Part shown: one piece after another, positions 1 through 12,788 of the stretch | Layout of the letters: every line of letters starts with the position of its first letter | How positions within the stretch are numbered: the first letter of the stretch is position 1 | Source: Lepidodermella squamata | Taxonomy: Eukaryota > Gastrotricha | Assembly (NCBI GenBank): GCA_047495785.1 | Contig: JBLDXI010000009.1 | Span: 3,534,001 to 3,598,000 of the forward strand | Reading direction: 5' to 3' | DNA: 64,000 bases | Notes under the pieces: model-generated | Told to the model about the DNA's origin: nothing | Seen by the model: the letters and a program-made list of their open reading frames with translations, nothing else | Database searches by the model: none | Made by a program: the position numbers and the translations under genes

Positions 1-395
1 AGGCGTGAATCGAATTATCGTTCCTTTCATTGCTTGCGGGGATATTAGTGGGTACGACGCCGATCGCAATTATGCACTTGAAGCAGTAAGTTGAACTTTA
101 TTCACGAAATTGTTATGGTAAGCATTGATTGTTTGCTCTCCAGGGTGAAAACGGAAAGTACGACTTCAAACAACCCGTCCAAAGTCCGATCGCCCCACCT
201 TATTCATTGGCTGTGAAACTTCGGCGTGAAAATAAACTCACCGGTACGGCTACGGAGAGTTCAATGAAAACTGCTGCATTTCAAGCTAAAAATTACACGC
301 ATAAAGCTGCTGGTTCCGCGAAATCTGCTCAAAAAGACATTGCTGATGAAGATCCTGTTGTTGAAGATGTGATAGCTCTTGGAGAAATGTTTTAA
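1..395 (+). CDS. FTSJ1: FTSJ1/Trm7-type tRNA 2'-O-ribose methyltransferase, 3' end only
   Basis: C-terminal part of the SAM-dependent methyltransferase that 2'-O-methylates the tRNA anticodon loop (positions 32 and 34) in the cytosol. Only the last two coding exons are present: <1..85 (frame from base 2) and 144..395, separated by a 58-nt GT-AG intron. The upstream exon reads [19 protein letters not shown], which closely matches the family block before the C-terminal tail. The next exon keeps the Y-D-F..P..SPIAPPY segment that follows in animal FTSJ1. After that the tail is lineage-specific, rich in Lys and Ala, and ends in an acidic stretch. The catalytic Rossmann domain lies outside the window. 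An AATAAA signal at 423..428 is 28 nt past the stop. Identity rests on the short conserved block, which I consider distinctive. Confidence 0.85.
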
Positions 396-1428
396 TTTGT
401 GCCATTACAGCTTATTTTCGCGAATAAAAATTAGTAAAACGAATTGAAATCTATCGAAAGTGTTTTTTACTTCCGTTTTACTTCTGTTAAAGAGCCGTTC
501 ATTGTGGTAAATTTTACGAAAAAGTCTGTAATGGGTTCCTATTCTTCATATTGCTCATTCGCTTTTATTAGCAAAATGCAGGATTCCAGGTAACTATGTG
601 GTGACTCACATTATTTCACATGTTCTTGGAGAACCTTCATCAGTATCGATCGCGCACCGTCGTCGACGAGCGGGGATTACGGTTGCCTGTCCGTGCCTTA
701 TTGTCACTTGTCTCGTTTATTTTCTTGTTACTGGACTTATTGAATGCTGATGGAAAGGACACAATAAAATATTCTTGTCATGTTTATCGAATCGCAAAAC
801 ATCAATTTCTTCTTGAAGAATGTGGTAGTGAATCGAAAAGGAATTGGTTTTACACTCTGCCGAGGTGCACTATTAGGGTGAAGAATGGTGGCAGATTTAG
901 GACAATAATACCCATGTAGGCCGTGCAACTGTCTTCGGTTTTATTTCAGCTTAAGAAAGTGTTGTCAGCTGCATTTACATGATCTAAATCAACACACCAA
1001 ATACTTTTCAAGTGAACCCATGATTTCAAAAATGCCCTTTTTTCATGGCAGAACCGCTGGATATTGGCTTTCTGAACTCGGTAATGCATCTGCCGAATTA
1101 CTAAACGTATCAGCAGCGTATATCTCCTGCCCAGCTTAGAAGCATTCACTCGTGTTAGTCAATACTTCGATTTTTTTTCAATTCACAATCAATCTTCAAG
1201 AGACGTTTTTCCATCAGCTAGAATAAATTTATTTTTGGCGTGCCTTGGGCATCATTATGCATGCTTCGCACGCACATCGACTATATACTTAGACTCAAGA
1301 ACTAATATTCGAGTTCAACCGGTCTTTCAAGACGCAACAATGCTTTTCTTTCAAATCAACATCGATTCTTAATTTATACTCGCTATGAAATATAGCGATC
1401 ATTCTTCAAAGTCCTCCAATCAGCTCGT
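396..1428. other. intergenic, convergent 3' flanks of FTSJ1 and DARS1
   Basis: AT-rich sequence between two genes that converge tail to tail. It contains the FTSJ1 polyadenylation signal (423..428) and, on the minus strand, an AATAAA (1228..1233 on the plus strand as TTTATT) about 200 nt past the DARS1 stop. The open frames here (for example 620..919) are short and have no recognisable domain or splice partners. Confidence 0.6.
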
Positions 1429-3048
1429 TTATGGAGTAAGACGTTTGGGATCGCGGGGGAAGAGCGAAGTTTTACGGATGTTGTCAATGCCCAGGTACAA
1501 CATGGCAACTCGCTCAAGGCCAATACCGCCACCGGCGTGAGGCGGGCAGCCGTAGCGGAACGAATCGATGTAAGACTTGATCTTCTCTAGATCAATTTTG
1601 TGGTGCTTGGCACGCTCAGTCAGCATTGCGGAGTCGTGAATACGTTGAGCTCCACTGAGAATTTCCTCCCCACGCATGTACTACGAAAAAAATCGGATAA
1701 GCATGAAACGCAATGAAATAAATAATTAGTATACCATATCGTACGAATTTGAGTAATTAGAGTCGTTGGGGTCAATCATCGTGTAGAACGGACGAATAGC
1801 AAGAGGGAACTTGTCCAAGATGAAGAAATCAGTGTTGTACTTGGCGCGGACCAATTTTCCGAGCAACTTCTCTTGCGCGGTATTGAAGTCATCAAAATCG
1901 CCAATTTCGACACCCGCTTCACGCAGCATGACCAAGGCATCTTTGTATTCGAGTCTTAAGGAAGGTTCCAGGAACAAGAAATCCTCAGCGGGGTAAACTT
2001 TTTTGACAGTGGCGATTTCATCGGCAAACTGCTTAGATAATCCTTTGAAAATGCTGACAAAAAGATCTCCGATTGTGTCCAAAACTTCATGGTAATGGTG
2101 CTTGAAAGCCATTTCCAAATCGAGACCGATAAATTCCGTCAAATGGCGATGGGTGTTAGAATCCTCAGCGCGGAAAACCGATCCGACGGTGTAAACACGG
2201 TCGAAGTCAGCGCAAATCGCCATTTGTTTGTAAAATTGCGGGCTTTGTGCCAAGTAAGCGCTTCGCTTGAAGTAGCTAACCTCAAAAACATTAGCACCTC
2301 CCTCGCTAGCAGCGCTAATAATCTTAGGCGTGTGGATTTCCATGAAATTCTTGGCAGCCAATGTGTCGCGGAAGAGACGGCAAATACCGCCTTCCAGACG
2401 GAAAATGGCATGGCTCAGCTCAGTTCGCAAATCCAAGACACGATTGTCAAGACGAGTATCCAAATTAACAATAGCCAAACCGTCAACAGGTGTCTCAGAT
2501 GTCGGGCGCATGGCGTCCTCCAATTGCAGGGGTAAGCGAGGCTCGGCAGCGCTAACAACGAAGATTTTCTCAATATGAAGTTCGACGTCATGTTGAGTGC
2601 AGGATTGGATCGGGTTGGGGACTTCGCGAACCCAAGCTTGCACATCGATAACACTTTCCTTCGTAATTCTGCAGGTTATTACAGTGTAATTCAGAAAAAA
2701 ATTATAAGAGTTGATCGAATCGACTTACTGAGCTGAAAATTTCACCATTTCCTTGGAAATCTTATCGCCCACAAACATCAAAGCTTGAGCCGTCGCGCAT
2801 TGATCGCGCATCACAATGAAGCATTGCTTGCCTTTGCTGCGACTGTTTTGGACACGTCCACGAACCCAAACAAATTGATCCTTGACGCTAGTATTCAAAT
2901 CGCGGACTCGAACATAAGTGCGGTCAACTTTTTCCTTAGATTGAATCAAAGCCATTTGACCATAGTTTCCGTCAGAAACGTCCTATTCGATTATAAAATT
3001 TAGAATAGGTATTCCAACATCATTCATCCTCCCTACCGTTTCCGCCAT
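1429..3048 (-). CDS. DARS1: cytoplasmic aspartyl-tRNA synthetase
   Basis: Class II aminoacyl-tRNA synthetase that charges tRNA-Asp with aspartate. Coding exons on the minus strand are 3037..3048, 2729..2982, 1735..2668 and 1429..1680, giving 483 aa (human is about 500). All junctions are GT-AG and keep the frame. The order is an N-terminal OB-fold anticodon-binding domain (V-R-V-R-D-L ... [15 protein letters not shown]), then the catalytic core: motif 1 region ([16 protein letters not shown]), motif 2 ([15 protein letters not shown]) and motif 3 ([15 protein letters not shown]). The C-terminus [10 protein letters not shown] is near-identical to vertebrates. The first coding exon is only 12 nt (M-A-E-T) with a good start context. 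The Lys-rich N-terminal helix of vertebrate DARS1 is mostly missing, so the first exon is the least certain part. Confidence 0.95.
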
Positions 3049-4077
3049 TTCTCAAGGGATGAAAATTTCAATGAAAACTCTAATAAATTAGAAGAAACAA
3101 GTCAAAGCCAAAAATGTATGCTAACATTCTTCATTTATTAATAGCAGAATACTCAAATGCAGTTTCGACGAACAATCAACAAACAATAAATAAAGTTTCA
3201 TAAACTGAGATAAGGTATCATCACACAGCAAGATTCCCCACGTCGCAAGAGGAATACGAAACACATCGTCCAACCTGTTCAAAATATCAAGTTTAGAAGT
3301 AATTCAGATGCAAAATCAATTGATGAGCTACTAAGCTCGAAATACTGTTTTCAGTAGGAAGGCAACATGAAAATATCGTCAAAAAATTACGGGCATGCAT
3401 TCATCATCGAATTTATCAATCCCCACGAAAAATTTAATTATAAATATACTTACCAAATACGTTCAGTGAGCGATGAGCGGCGATTGGCGTTGATGAACGA
3501 TATCATGCCATCCGCCCGATCCTGAAAATGTACATTAACATTAGCATGACGCTTTCACTAAAAGTTCAAGATCACTTTGATCAATCAAGGAATTGCTTTA
3601 CCCGTATTGAAGAGCATCAGAGTCAAGGATGAAAACTCAACCCTGTCGGCTTTTCCGGGATAAATTAAAATGTCAAGAAATATCTTAATTACCTTTTAAT
3701 CACCGGCGACTAGAGGCAGTTCAGTTACTTCAGCAGCATGTTGCATTGGCAAAGCGAATCCTGTGAAAAAGGAAATGCTTGATTAGGTGAATCAAAATAT
3801 AAGGATGTTCAAAATAATCTGACTATGTAACTCAGAGATCTTGGTGGTATTCAGGATAGCAATCAGCATAAATTATAAGTTAATCCCTTTATCCATCATT
3901 GAGGGCTTAAAGCAGTATAACGATATCGAAAAAGTAGAGCTTACCTGCTTATGAAAAGTGGCTTTGAAGACCAGAGTCGATAACAGGGAAGGCGTGCATA
4001 TCTAGCATATCAAGCAACATTGCTGTAAACTGATGAAATATCTGCATCATTCGGCGAGCTTAAATAAGGTGGGATGA
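3049..4077 (-). other. DARS1 upstream flank with possible untranslated spliced exons
   Basis: No complete protein is encoded here. Three minus-strand blocks look like exons, bounded by an acceptor and a donor: about 3944..4030, 3707..3762 and 3451..3522. A fourth acceptor lies near 3284. Each has a stop in a different frame, so they do not join into a long reading frame. They may be 5' untranslated exons of DARS1 or a non-coding transcript. This is inference from splice consensus only. Confidence 0.3.
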
Positions 4078-7000
4078 AGCATGCTGGGTGTTTTTCGGGT
4101 AACGTATATGACGGTGTGTAAACTTTGCTAATTTTAAAATACCGGAAAAAGGTTAGCTAGTAAAAGTGCGCCAACGATTTTGCACGAAGGGCCCCTAGAG
4201 GTATCTAACGGTACCAAAAACTGGGGTAAAAAAATTAAATTGAGCTGTAAAACTTAAGCCCCGCGCGAAAAATTGATGACGCAAAATTAGAAGTACTTTT
4301 AGAGTCACCAATATATATGTCAAAAATTCTACCCCGCCACCAGGTTTCGCCCCTCATGTCGCATATCAGCAGACGCGCCATGATGTCCTCTATCGTTTGG
4401 CGCCTAGCACGCGAGCGCAGCCCCTACAGGTATGGAGAACCGAGCTGAAAGGTAAGGTAACGTAGATGACGAAAAAAAGTCAGGTAGATGACGCAGTACC
4501 CGGCTCGGCAACGAGACGCCGAAATTTCAGCCGGGCCGTACTCCCCTCATCAGCACAAGAAGAAATATATATAACATGACTATGTTCAGAGTCAAACTGG
4601 CGCGTCTGGGGGACGAAATAGTCGATAAAAATTACCAGCTTAGTCACGTGACTAGCGCCTTGATGACGCGGAAATATAGTATTTTCATTTACATTTTGCG
4701 CGTCAAGGACAGCTCGCGGAGAGCTGAAACTTGGTGGGATTGTACAACTCTTTAAGGCGCATCTCGTGGAACACAAATCGAACATAATGTCCCCTTATTC
4801 ACACCTATGGTTACCTTGGTTAGGCAGGGGGCTTCATCGAAGCTGGACCCGAATAAGTCTTTTTAGAGCGCGATTTCTCGTCTTTGCAAGCCCGTTGGCG
4901 GCTGAAACTTGCAGAGAGTAAGCAACGCTTCAAGGCGCATCTATTGAGAAAGAAATTGAACATAATGTCCCCTTTTCGACCTTGCTTACCTTTGGTTATC
5001 AAGGTGAGAAAAGAAAATCAATTTCGGGCGAAAATTTCTCGTTATTTCTAAGCTGATAGATGACTTTTACTATGGGATCATGTAACTCTTCAAAGAGCAT
5101 GCAATAGAAGCACGACTGAACATGATGGACTAATGGGAGTACCTTGATTACCTTGTCGAGAGGGTGACCAAAGTCATACTGAAAAATGCTGCAGTTTTCG
5201 TCACGTAGAGCTCGTGTAGGAGTGAAATATAGATAAATCGAATGCGTCGAATAGTGGAGCTGAAATGTGTCAAAAATAAGTACAAAGCCTCATATCAGCT
5301 TTTCTGATTTTAGTTGTTGTAGTCGTTCAAATGCGTTAAGACAGAGGCAAATTTTATGACCAAGTTGAATCCCAATATGAATCGAAAAAGACCTTGGCAC
5401 AATATGAACAGTGTACTCCTTGCTTCGGCATTTCACCTCCGCAGTCGTATCTGTGAATATAATCTATGACGTTCCACTTCAGATGACGGAAATTGTCGTC
5501 GAGTCTTTTGAGACAGCGACGTATCAACCTCATCATCGTCTTTAATGTCGTCATTATTGTGCGTAGCCTATGAATCCAACCCGAAATATCAACCTATCCC
5601 ATTCCAGGCTATGATTTTATCATGTACGCAATCTCAATTCGAAATAAAGCAAGAAAAATTGACATAACGCAAAATAAAATTGAAGAAAATTATCTTTAAT
5701 TCGATGCTCGATCAAGTTAATCGATAAATTACGAAAATTTCAGTAACAATGATCAGCCCACTGATAACTAGGGGCCTCCCATTGATCATTTGCATCGACA
5801 AGCAACATATCGACAAACAGATCGATGATGTTGCGCATGCATATCAACAAGCATCCTTAAAAAAGCGCGACACGGCAATGTTGCGATCAACCAGGGTGCA
5901 GTCTGCACTTCTAGCAGAGCTGGGATCTTATCAGCAGCAGCCATTGTATGGCCAGCTGGGGAACATTTTCCCCATACCCCATACCCCATACCTGTTGAAC
6001 GCGTAACGTTGACGTTCGGTGTTGAGGAACCAACTTCGCTTTTCAGTCTTGAAGAGCTGCAATGTTCATAAATTGTAAACAAATTCGAAATAGATGAGTT
6101 TTATAGGTGGCAAACTAACGAGTGAACCAATGAAATGCGAAAGAAATGCCAATGGACTTCAGATATAAGACTTTGTGTGACAATAAACGTCAAAGTTCGA
6201 CGATTGATGACCGCAATTACTTTGCTAAAAACGTGGCTCTTTCCCAAGTCTGAGAACTCGGGGCAGTCAAAAACTCAACACGGCTGATCTGGAAAAGACA
6301 TATACCTTACAGGGCATTGCTCTTGCATCATTATATCACAAAAGAAAGACTTGATAAAGGTAGAGACTTGAAAAAATCCGAGTTGGCGGGTACCCCTACC
6401 ACGATAACGCTTTCTCATGTTTGGAGACCCCGGTGTATTCCGAATCTCGGTTAAATCGACCTAAAATTATCATAGGCGGTACGATACATGACTACTATAT
6501 CATTATAACACAAAAGAAAGACCTGGGCGAAGTAAAAACTTGATAAAATCCGTGTTGGCGGATACCCCTATTTTGGTAACGTAGATGACGATTTTTTTTC
6601 ACTTTTTCAGAGGGTCAGTGTTGTAAATCTGGATATCACAGCCCGGCAAGAGTGGGGTCTATGGATAGCCCTTAATAATCCCTATTTGAGGCACGTATAT
6701 TCATTTCAGTTGCCTTCGCCATTTGGTGACACTGGAGAAAAAACAAAATTTTCGGTAACGTAGATGACGCGAAAAGTGCACATCTTGTTAGGAGTCCCCA
6801 GGGTAAAAAAAACAGATTAGCGCGACAGCAATCACACATATTGATGAGGGTACCCTAGTGAACACTAGTACGAGGTCCAATTACTTCCAGTCCTTCAGAG
6901 ACTGAAGAACGGCTAAGTCAAAGTTGGTCGAAATTCGACAGTCAGAAATTCGCGGTCACAGCTGAACTGGCTTGGCCGAGTTCTGAAAAAGTAAAACAGA

Positions 7001-7132
7001 TGCGCGAAAACTGACTGCGGTTTAGTAAACTACCCTGTTAGGACTAAATAATAGCGCATGAAACAGCCCGATAGGAGATAACTTTCCTCGGACCCCTCTG
7101 GTTACGTTTAACGGAAAAACACCCAGCATGCT
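4078..7132. mobile_element. non-autonomous TIR DNA transposon (about 3.05 kb) with internal subrepeats
   Basis: The ends are inverted copies. AGCATGCTGGGTGTTTTTC at 4078..4096 is matched in reverse complement at 7112..7132, and the similarity continues inward as GGTAACGTA on the left and GTTACGTTTA on the right. The outermost AGCATGCT is itself a palindrome, so it could be part of the inverted repeat or an 8-bp target-site duplication; the sequence alone cannot decide. Inside are four copies of GGTAACGTAGATGACG or a one-base variant (4098, 4456, 6575, 6754). There are also diverged tandem units of about 160-180 bp (4754, 4932 and 5092; and 6338 with 6509). No transposase-like frame is visible; the longest open frames are under about 100 codons and look random. 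The superfamily is not determined. Confidence 0.75.
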
Positions 7133-8306
7133 CTTTTTTACACGTGGTCGACATGTCAAATAGTTTTCACACTATTTTTTAGGAAATTTTATTTTGATGA
7201 AAAATTGAATTTCATGACGTCTAACATTGTTCATTTTCTTGAAAAAGGTATCAGATCAGACTTTTTCATTTCAACAGCTTGCTGCGGCAACAAACTTTAA
7301 ATTTGATAACAAATGAATTAAAATGAATTAAAATATAATTTTGTTGGATAAAATTAATTAAAAATATTTTTCTTTGTTAATTTTGTGCCAGTAAGCGCCA
7401 CGCGCTCAAAATATGAATTTCATAATGTTTGATTAATAAGGATAATAGTACTGAGTACTTGGGCTATTATTATTGATCTCAAGGTGCATGCTTTTGCCAA
7501 AATGGTTGAATAATCCAAATTTGAATTTAACATAAAGTATTAAGGAATAAATACTTCAATTCAGAGCACAGAACACATAGGTCATAGGTCACCCAGTCAG
7601 CTTGATCACCTTCTTGCTATGCTAGGAGGGAGTTGGTTTGCTTTGGTATTTGTACATTCATCAGACTGTTTTTTTCTGAACTGCATATTTTTGAGCATTG
7701 CCCTTTGCCCTCACGGATTCAAGGCTTTGAACACGCATGAGTTTGAGTAGATTTTTGTGCCAGCCCGAGATTTCTGGACACTTCGTATGATACAAGTCTC
7801 TGATTCCTGATTCGCGCGTCGATGCTGATTACTTTGATCCATGTTCAGATTTCCCTACATCATTTACTTCGTGATTTCTTTATATCTAGATTCCTCTTTT
7901 GTTCATATAATTTCATCTTTCCAATGTGAATATAAACTTTTTAGCAGACAACCTAGATTTGACGTTGATTTTTTTTCCTGTTTTTGAATAGATTTCTTAA
8001 TCTAGAGGATGTTATTGCGGGATTTTTGACCCTGCTCATGTCAAAATTGGTTTACTGCCACGTTAAATTCGGAGCGCAGCATACAATGAGTACTGTATAG
8101 GTGATTTTCGCTCATCTCCGAGTCGCTTGCGACTAACCGAGCTAGCTGCACCGATTGCTTAATTTACTTCCTTCGCGGAATCAGGCAAACTGCCTCAATT
8201 AACATCTCCGGCGTCGTTTTGCCGAACGCCTGATTTAAAGGCGGATGGTGTTCCGAAATTCAGCAGCCCTAATTCATCACATGACGCTTGGCGGCACAGC
8301 AGTTTG
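7133..8306. other. intergenic region upstream of KANSL1
   Basis: AT-rich with no recognisable gene. The KANSL1 frame is open upstream of the annotated Met as far as 8163, and this stretch has protein-like codon use. Part of it may therefore be coding, with the true start in an unseen upstream exon. Confidence 0.5.
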
Positions 8307-11300
8307 ATGAAAATGCTCATTTCTCCAACACCGCTGTCTCGCCAAACGACGCCTGCTAGCATTTACCACACCGTTTCTTTGAGCAACGGCCGCTGGAACA
8401 ACAACTTGAATTTTATCGTCAACAATCGGAGCAACAATGGAATCAAAGTTTTGGCTGAAGAGGATATAAAGTTGTTTGCCACCAATGGCCAGCGATCGCC
8501 CCCACGGTGCGTGTCCAACTCACCGCCGTCGGAAATAGCTCCTATTCCTTCACCTGAAATCAAAGAGCAACTAACATCGGTGTCAACCACTGCTAGCCCC
8601 ATCGCCGAAAGTCCACCTCGTGTGATTTCCGCATCGCCTCAATTGAGAAGTGAGCGACTTGATGCTGCTTCTGGTAAGCAGCAGGCGCTGGAGTTCCGAG
8701 CTCAAGCTTGTCTCAAGCGTTTGAGATCATTGAGGTCTGCTGAGTCTAAGAGGGTTCTTTACGGTGATCTTAGGCATGCGATTTCACGGCGAACGCCCAA
8801 GACCGAAATCGATCTGAGCAGTGACGCTGTGCGTTCTGTTTGTGGCGATTTGGCTCAAACGGCTCTTCAGCCCGAGAAAGATACTAACCTTTTCGGTTTA
8901 CCGTCAGAAATCCGCCAGTCAATTAGTGATGCCTTATCGCAAGCGTTATTCGACGTTCGAAGAGCACTGCCCGACTTGCAGGACGAAGACGCGACTGATT
9001 TAGAAGGAAGTGATGACGATGCTTACTTCAACTATAAGGAAGCTCAATCGCTGACAGACAACAACTTATCAGCACCCATTGCGTTACCAACTGCGAGTTC
9101 AAGTGATGTTCTTGAAAAGACACCTGCTTGGCGGTATGAACAAGAGAGGTGAGTATACTTTTTGGTAATAAGTAGGTCATTTTAACTCCTTTGTTTTCTG
9201 TAGGTCAAGTTTAGCCTCCCGAGATGCTTATTTGCGATTGCAAATAGCTGAGCTTGACTCGAAAATCCGTCAGTTATCGGAACGCTCCGCTAAAACCGCG
9301 AATACCTCGTCTAGTCAGAGTGATACTTTAAATATTACTCACGCATGCTCCTCTGCCCGGACCCGACCCTATCTAGCATGCGCATCGCGGAAGCGTTCCT
9401 TCTACAAAATCGGCTCGGATCCTTCTTCGTCTTTGGCGCTTCGGCCTGTTATCGGCTCTAAGGCGACTTCGTTAAACGTTGTTCGTCAATCATCGATACA
9501 AGTTACAAGCCCTAACGTGACGTGTCACTGCTCGAGTAGATCGCTCGTGCCGAATACCTCGTATCCGAGCTCTAACCCCACTCCGTCGTCTTCAGTTTCC
9601 TGCATTTTATGTCACAATCGCCAGGTTAGTCCTTAAAATTGTTATCTTGGAATTTTATAGGTTTATATCGTGTTTATTTATCATTTTTCGTCATCATATT
9701 GAGGTACTAAGCGCGGCTTTTTATCTATTTCCAGAGCACTCGCTGTAGTGTTATTGCTTTTATTAATATTACGATTATTATTATCATATTCTTGCATTGC
9801 TGCTACTCCGATATGCGTAGTTTGCATTGTTGCATCTTTTATCGAATAAACTGCACACATATGAGTCTGGAAAGCCAAAGACGACGGCATATGTATAAAA
9901 TGCTTCGATGAGAATAGTCTTTGTGTAGTATGAAAGTCTGCCAGTATGAAAAGAAGGAAAGAGCGAACACGCCGCTTCTGATAATATGTATGCAATACTA
10001 TACAAACATAGTATATGTATGTGCATGTGTGCATGAATAATAGCCACGTAGTTTAATAGTCTACATGCGAGAGTATTACTGATACACAACTAATGCATCA
10101 CTCCTATTCAGTGATTCAGGCGCGGCTGCGGCGTATAGTGTTAGGCGGAAAGGGGTGTTGAAAATAAAATCGATAAGTTGCCCGCCCTCTGTAGCGGCTC
10201 TTTCGATTTGCGTCTACTTCATCGATACAACTGCAGTAATATAGCTAAAGCAACGCTTTTATGCGAGCAATCCAGGGCGGTCTGGGAGAAATATATGTGG
10301 AAAATACAATTTACAGGAAAACTTGATGAATCGGAAAATAAAAGCGCAATACCTTTGATTGAGTTTTCGCAATTACGAGAGTGGTTTTTCTCAAACGGGG
10401 AAAGCTAGGATATATGCTGGAATATTAAAATTAAGTCGTCTGTGTCTAAATTGGAATGCAAAATCGAAAGATCGAATAGTGAAAAATGCCGCTGGAATAT
10501 TTTGATCTTCCTAATCCGCGGCGTATTTAGATATGAATAATTGATGTGCCAGACGGGCGGTTGTCAAATTGTCTCCAACACTCAATTGAAATATTCTGGC
10601 GGCTATGCTCCCAGGCCTGACCTATTTACCCATTTAATAGTTTACGATGTAACAATGAAATTCGTGAAAGAATGAGTGCTCTGTTTGGAAACGATTATCC
10701 ACGTTTTATCTTGTGTAGAGCTGCGAGGAAAATTAAAATGTCAATAATTATAAAAGATCAGACTCAAAATGGCTTAAATTAATAACGTGTTTATATTTTT
10801 CAGCAAAAAATTGTTGCGAGTCAGCCTGATATAGACCCTGAAACTCGTCTATCGTTACTCGACCCATCATTCCATCCAAAGCTATCGAAGTTGGGTTGCG
10901 GTGATGTGTTATCTTCGACAACGACTTTCGACCGGCTTGACACGGCTGCAGCGTGTCTTCTCGACCACGCCTACGCCGCTGATGCTATTTTGGCCAAGCC
11001 AAAACCGGCAACGGCTGTTCGAAAATCAACGTCGCCCCCAAATCCAGTTGTCCAACCTGTCCAACAACCGCCGCAACTCTTGCCGCCGATCCCGCTACCG
11101 GCGCACCTTCAGAAGTCGAACAAACTGCCTAACGCGTTTTTCGTCGACCCATCGACATTGGAAACGCCATCGCGACTGCGCGTGCGCAAACCCTCTGTAG
11201 CCTCTTCGTGTACTTCTGCGCTGAATAAGTCTGATGACCTTACCTCCCATCCGCCGAAACAGCTGAAATGTGATAGCAACAAAAAGAAAATTTGTAAGTT

Positions 11301-12788
11301 GAATCTTTTCGAGCCTTGATTACTGTTTTAGTAGATTTTTGCTTGATTTGGAATTTTTAAGGAGGCATTTTTTTATTTCTCTGTGTTATGATCTATGTCC
11401 TCCTTTCAAATAGTTTGGGACACTGAAGCTCTAATTGTATTTCTTTTTTTTAGTGTTGCAACAAAAACGGCGATTGGAGCAACGGAAACGGCTTCAGCTT
11501 CAACGACGGAAGGAGCAGCAGCGGCGGAAGCAACAGCAGCAGCAAAAATCGAAAAAACTATCGCTATCCGCTGCGTCTTCTCGCCGGTCGTCGATTCAAG
11601 TGCCGACTCCTTGTAACCGAGCATCCCTTTCGGGCCAGTCGTCGCTGATAACCAGTCCTGCGCCTTTAGGACCTATTCTCAGCGCATCGGCGCCGTGTGG
11701 CTCGATCGCGCCCGGCTCGACCCCGGTCGGTTCGGGAGGCTTTGACATCGATAACGTGGTCATCCCGCCGCCGACCCCGACCGCGCTGCTAGCGGCGGCA
11801 CAAGCGCTAGCCGAGAGTTCGAGTGTCGAGATTGCGACACCTGGCTTTCGACGTTTGTGCATCGAACCGTTGGTCAACAGTCGACCGGTGGCACGTAGCA
11901 AACAACACCGTTTGTCAGCACCTGCCACTTCGTCATTGTCGGTCAACAAACCGGGAGATGCTGTTAATAATGGCCCGGCATCGTTGTCTGAGTCGACAAA
12001 TACGGCGATAGACGACTCGGCATTGCCGAGTCCGCCGGCGTCGGCCAAGACCGAGGTGTTCGCGTCGCCTAGCACGCCGACCATCCCGCTGCCACCCCCG
12101 CCCGCCTTCGTTTTCGAAGACACTGATGAGGTTGTGTACCGGCGGCGGCACGCGCCGTTCGAGCAGCAGGAACGCGCGCGGTATCTAGCCATCACCCAGG
12201 CTATTATCGCGCCCAGGAAAATCCGCGACATGGCTGTGAGTGCCCGGCCGCCCAGTCAGACCGGCAAGTCTGGCAGAGGTCTCTCGAAATCGTGCAGCGA
12301 AGATCGTCTAAGGTAAGCGGCAGTGCTCGTTGAAAATAAAATAGCCGCTCAACAGGGAAAATTTGAAAAATGAAGCTAATTCTGAGAAAATATTAATTAA
12401 AGCGGATTTTATTTATTCAAGGCGGAATTTTTGAAATTTAAATCATCAAAGATTGTCAAAACGTCTCTTTTTGCCATTAATAACAGTCCGATCGACTGAT
12501 GGGCTCAATAGTTTCCAATATTTTTACTCGTCAATAGAGTAGTGTATATTTTAGAATTCTGGAATTTTTGAACTTTGGGCAAGGCACATTGCCCTATTTT
12601 GCTCCATTTCATGATATAATTAATGTTGTGTATTTTTTTCCAGGCGAAGTAGTCGCGTCTCTTCTGGTTCGTGTGGCGCAGCAATTTTGGATCCCGAGTG
12701 CAAGCCATTTGTGTTTCCGTTGTCCGAAGCGGAGTGGCGCGTGATCTGCGCCGAGAAGGAAGCCTTCGCCCCGCTGAAACACGAATGA
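8307..12788 (+). CDS. KANSL1: KAT8 regulatory NSL complex subunit 1 (NSL1/waharan type)
   Basis: Scaffold of the nuclear NSL histone H4 acetyltransferase complex; its PEHE domain contacts the MOF/KAT8 acetyltransferase. Exons 8307..9148, 9204..9624, 10804..11293, 11454..12312 and 12644..12788 join to 918 aa with every phase consistent. Family blocks seen in order: a basic helix (ACLKRLRSLRSAESKRVLYG, about residue 130); the coiled segment W-R-Y-E-Q-E-R ... IAELDSKIRQL (about 275-310); ARTRPYLACASRKRS; a short Cys/His-rich piece; DPETRLSLLDPSFHPKLS; the F-D-I-D-N-V-V-I-P motif (about 680); and a PEHE-like region from EIATPGFRRL to EQQERARYLAI (about 705-835). Long Ser/Pro-rich linkers and a Gln/Arg-rich helix follow exon 4's start. 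The frame is open upstream to 8163, so the N-terminus is uncertain. Intron 2 (9625..10803) is long for this window. Confidence 0.85.

Noticed and set aside
620-919. 99-codon open frame with a hydrophobic stretch
   Set aside because: No domain, no splice partners and no clear start context; it lies between convergent genes and overlaps an antisense frame of similar quality.
11596-12231. 211-codon minus-strand open frame
   Set aside because: Antisense of the GC-rich fourth KANSL1 exon; low-complexity and without splice context.
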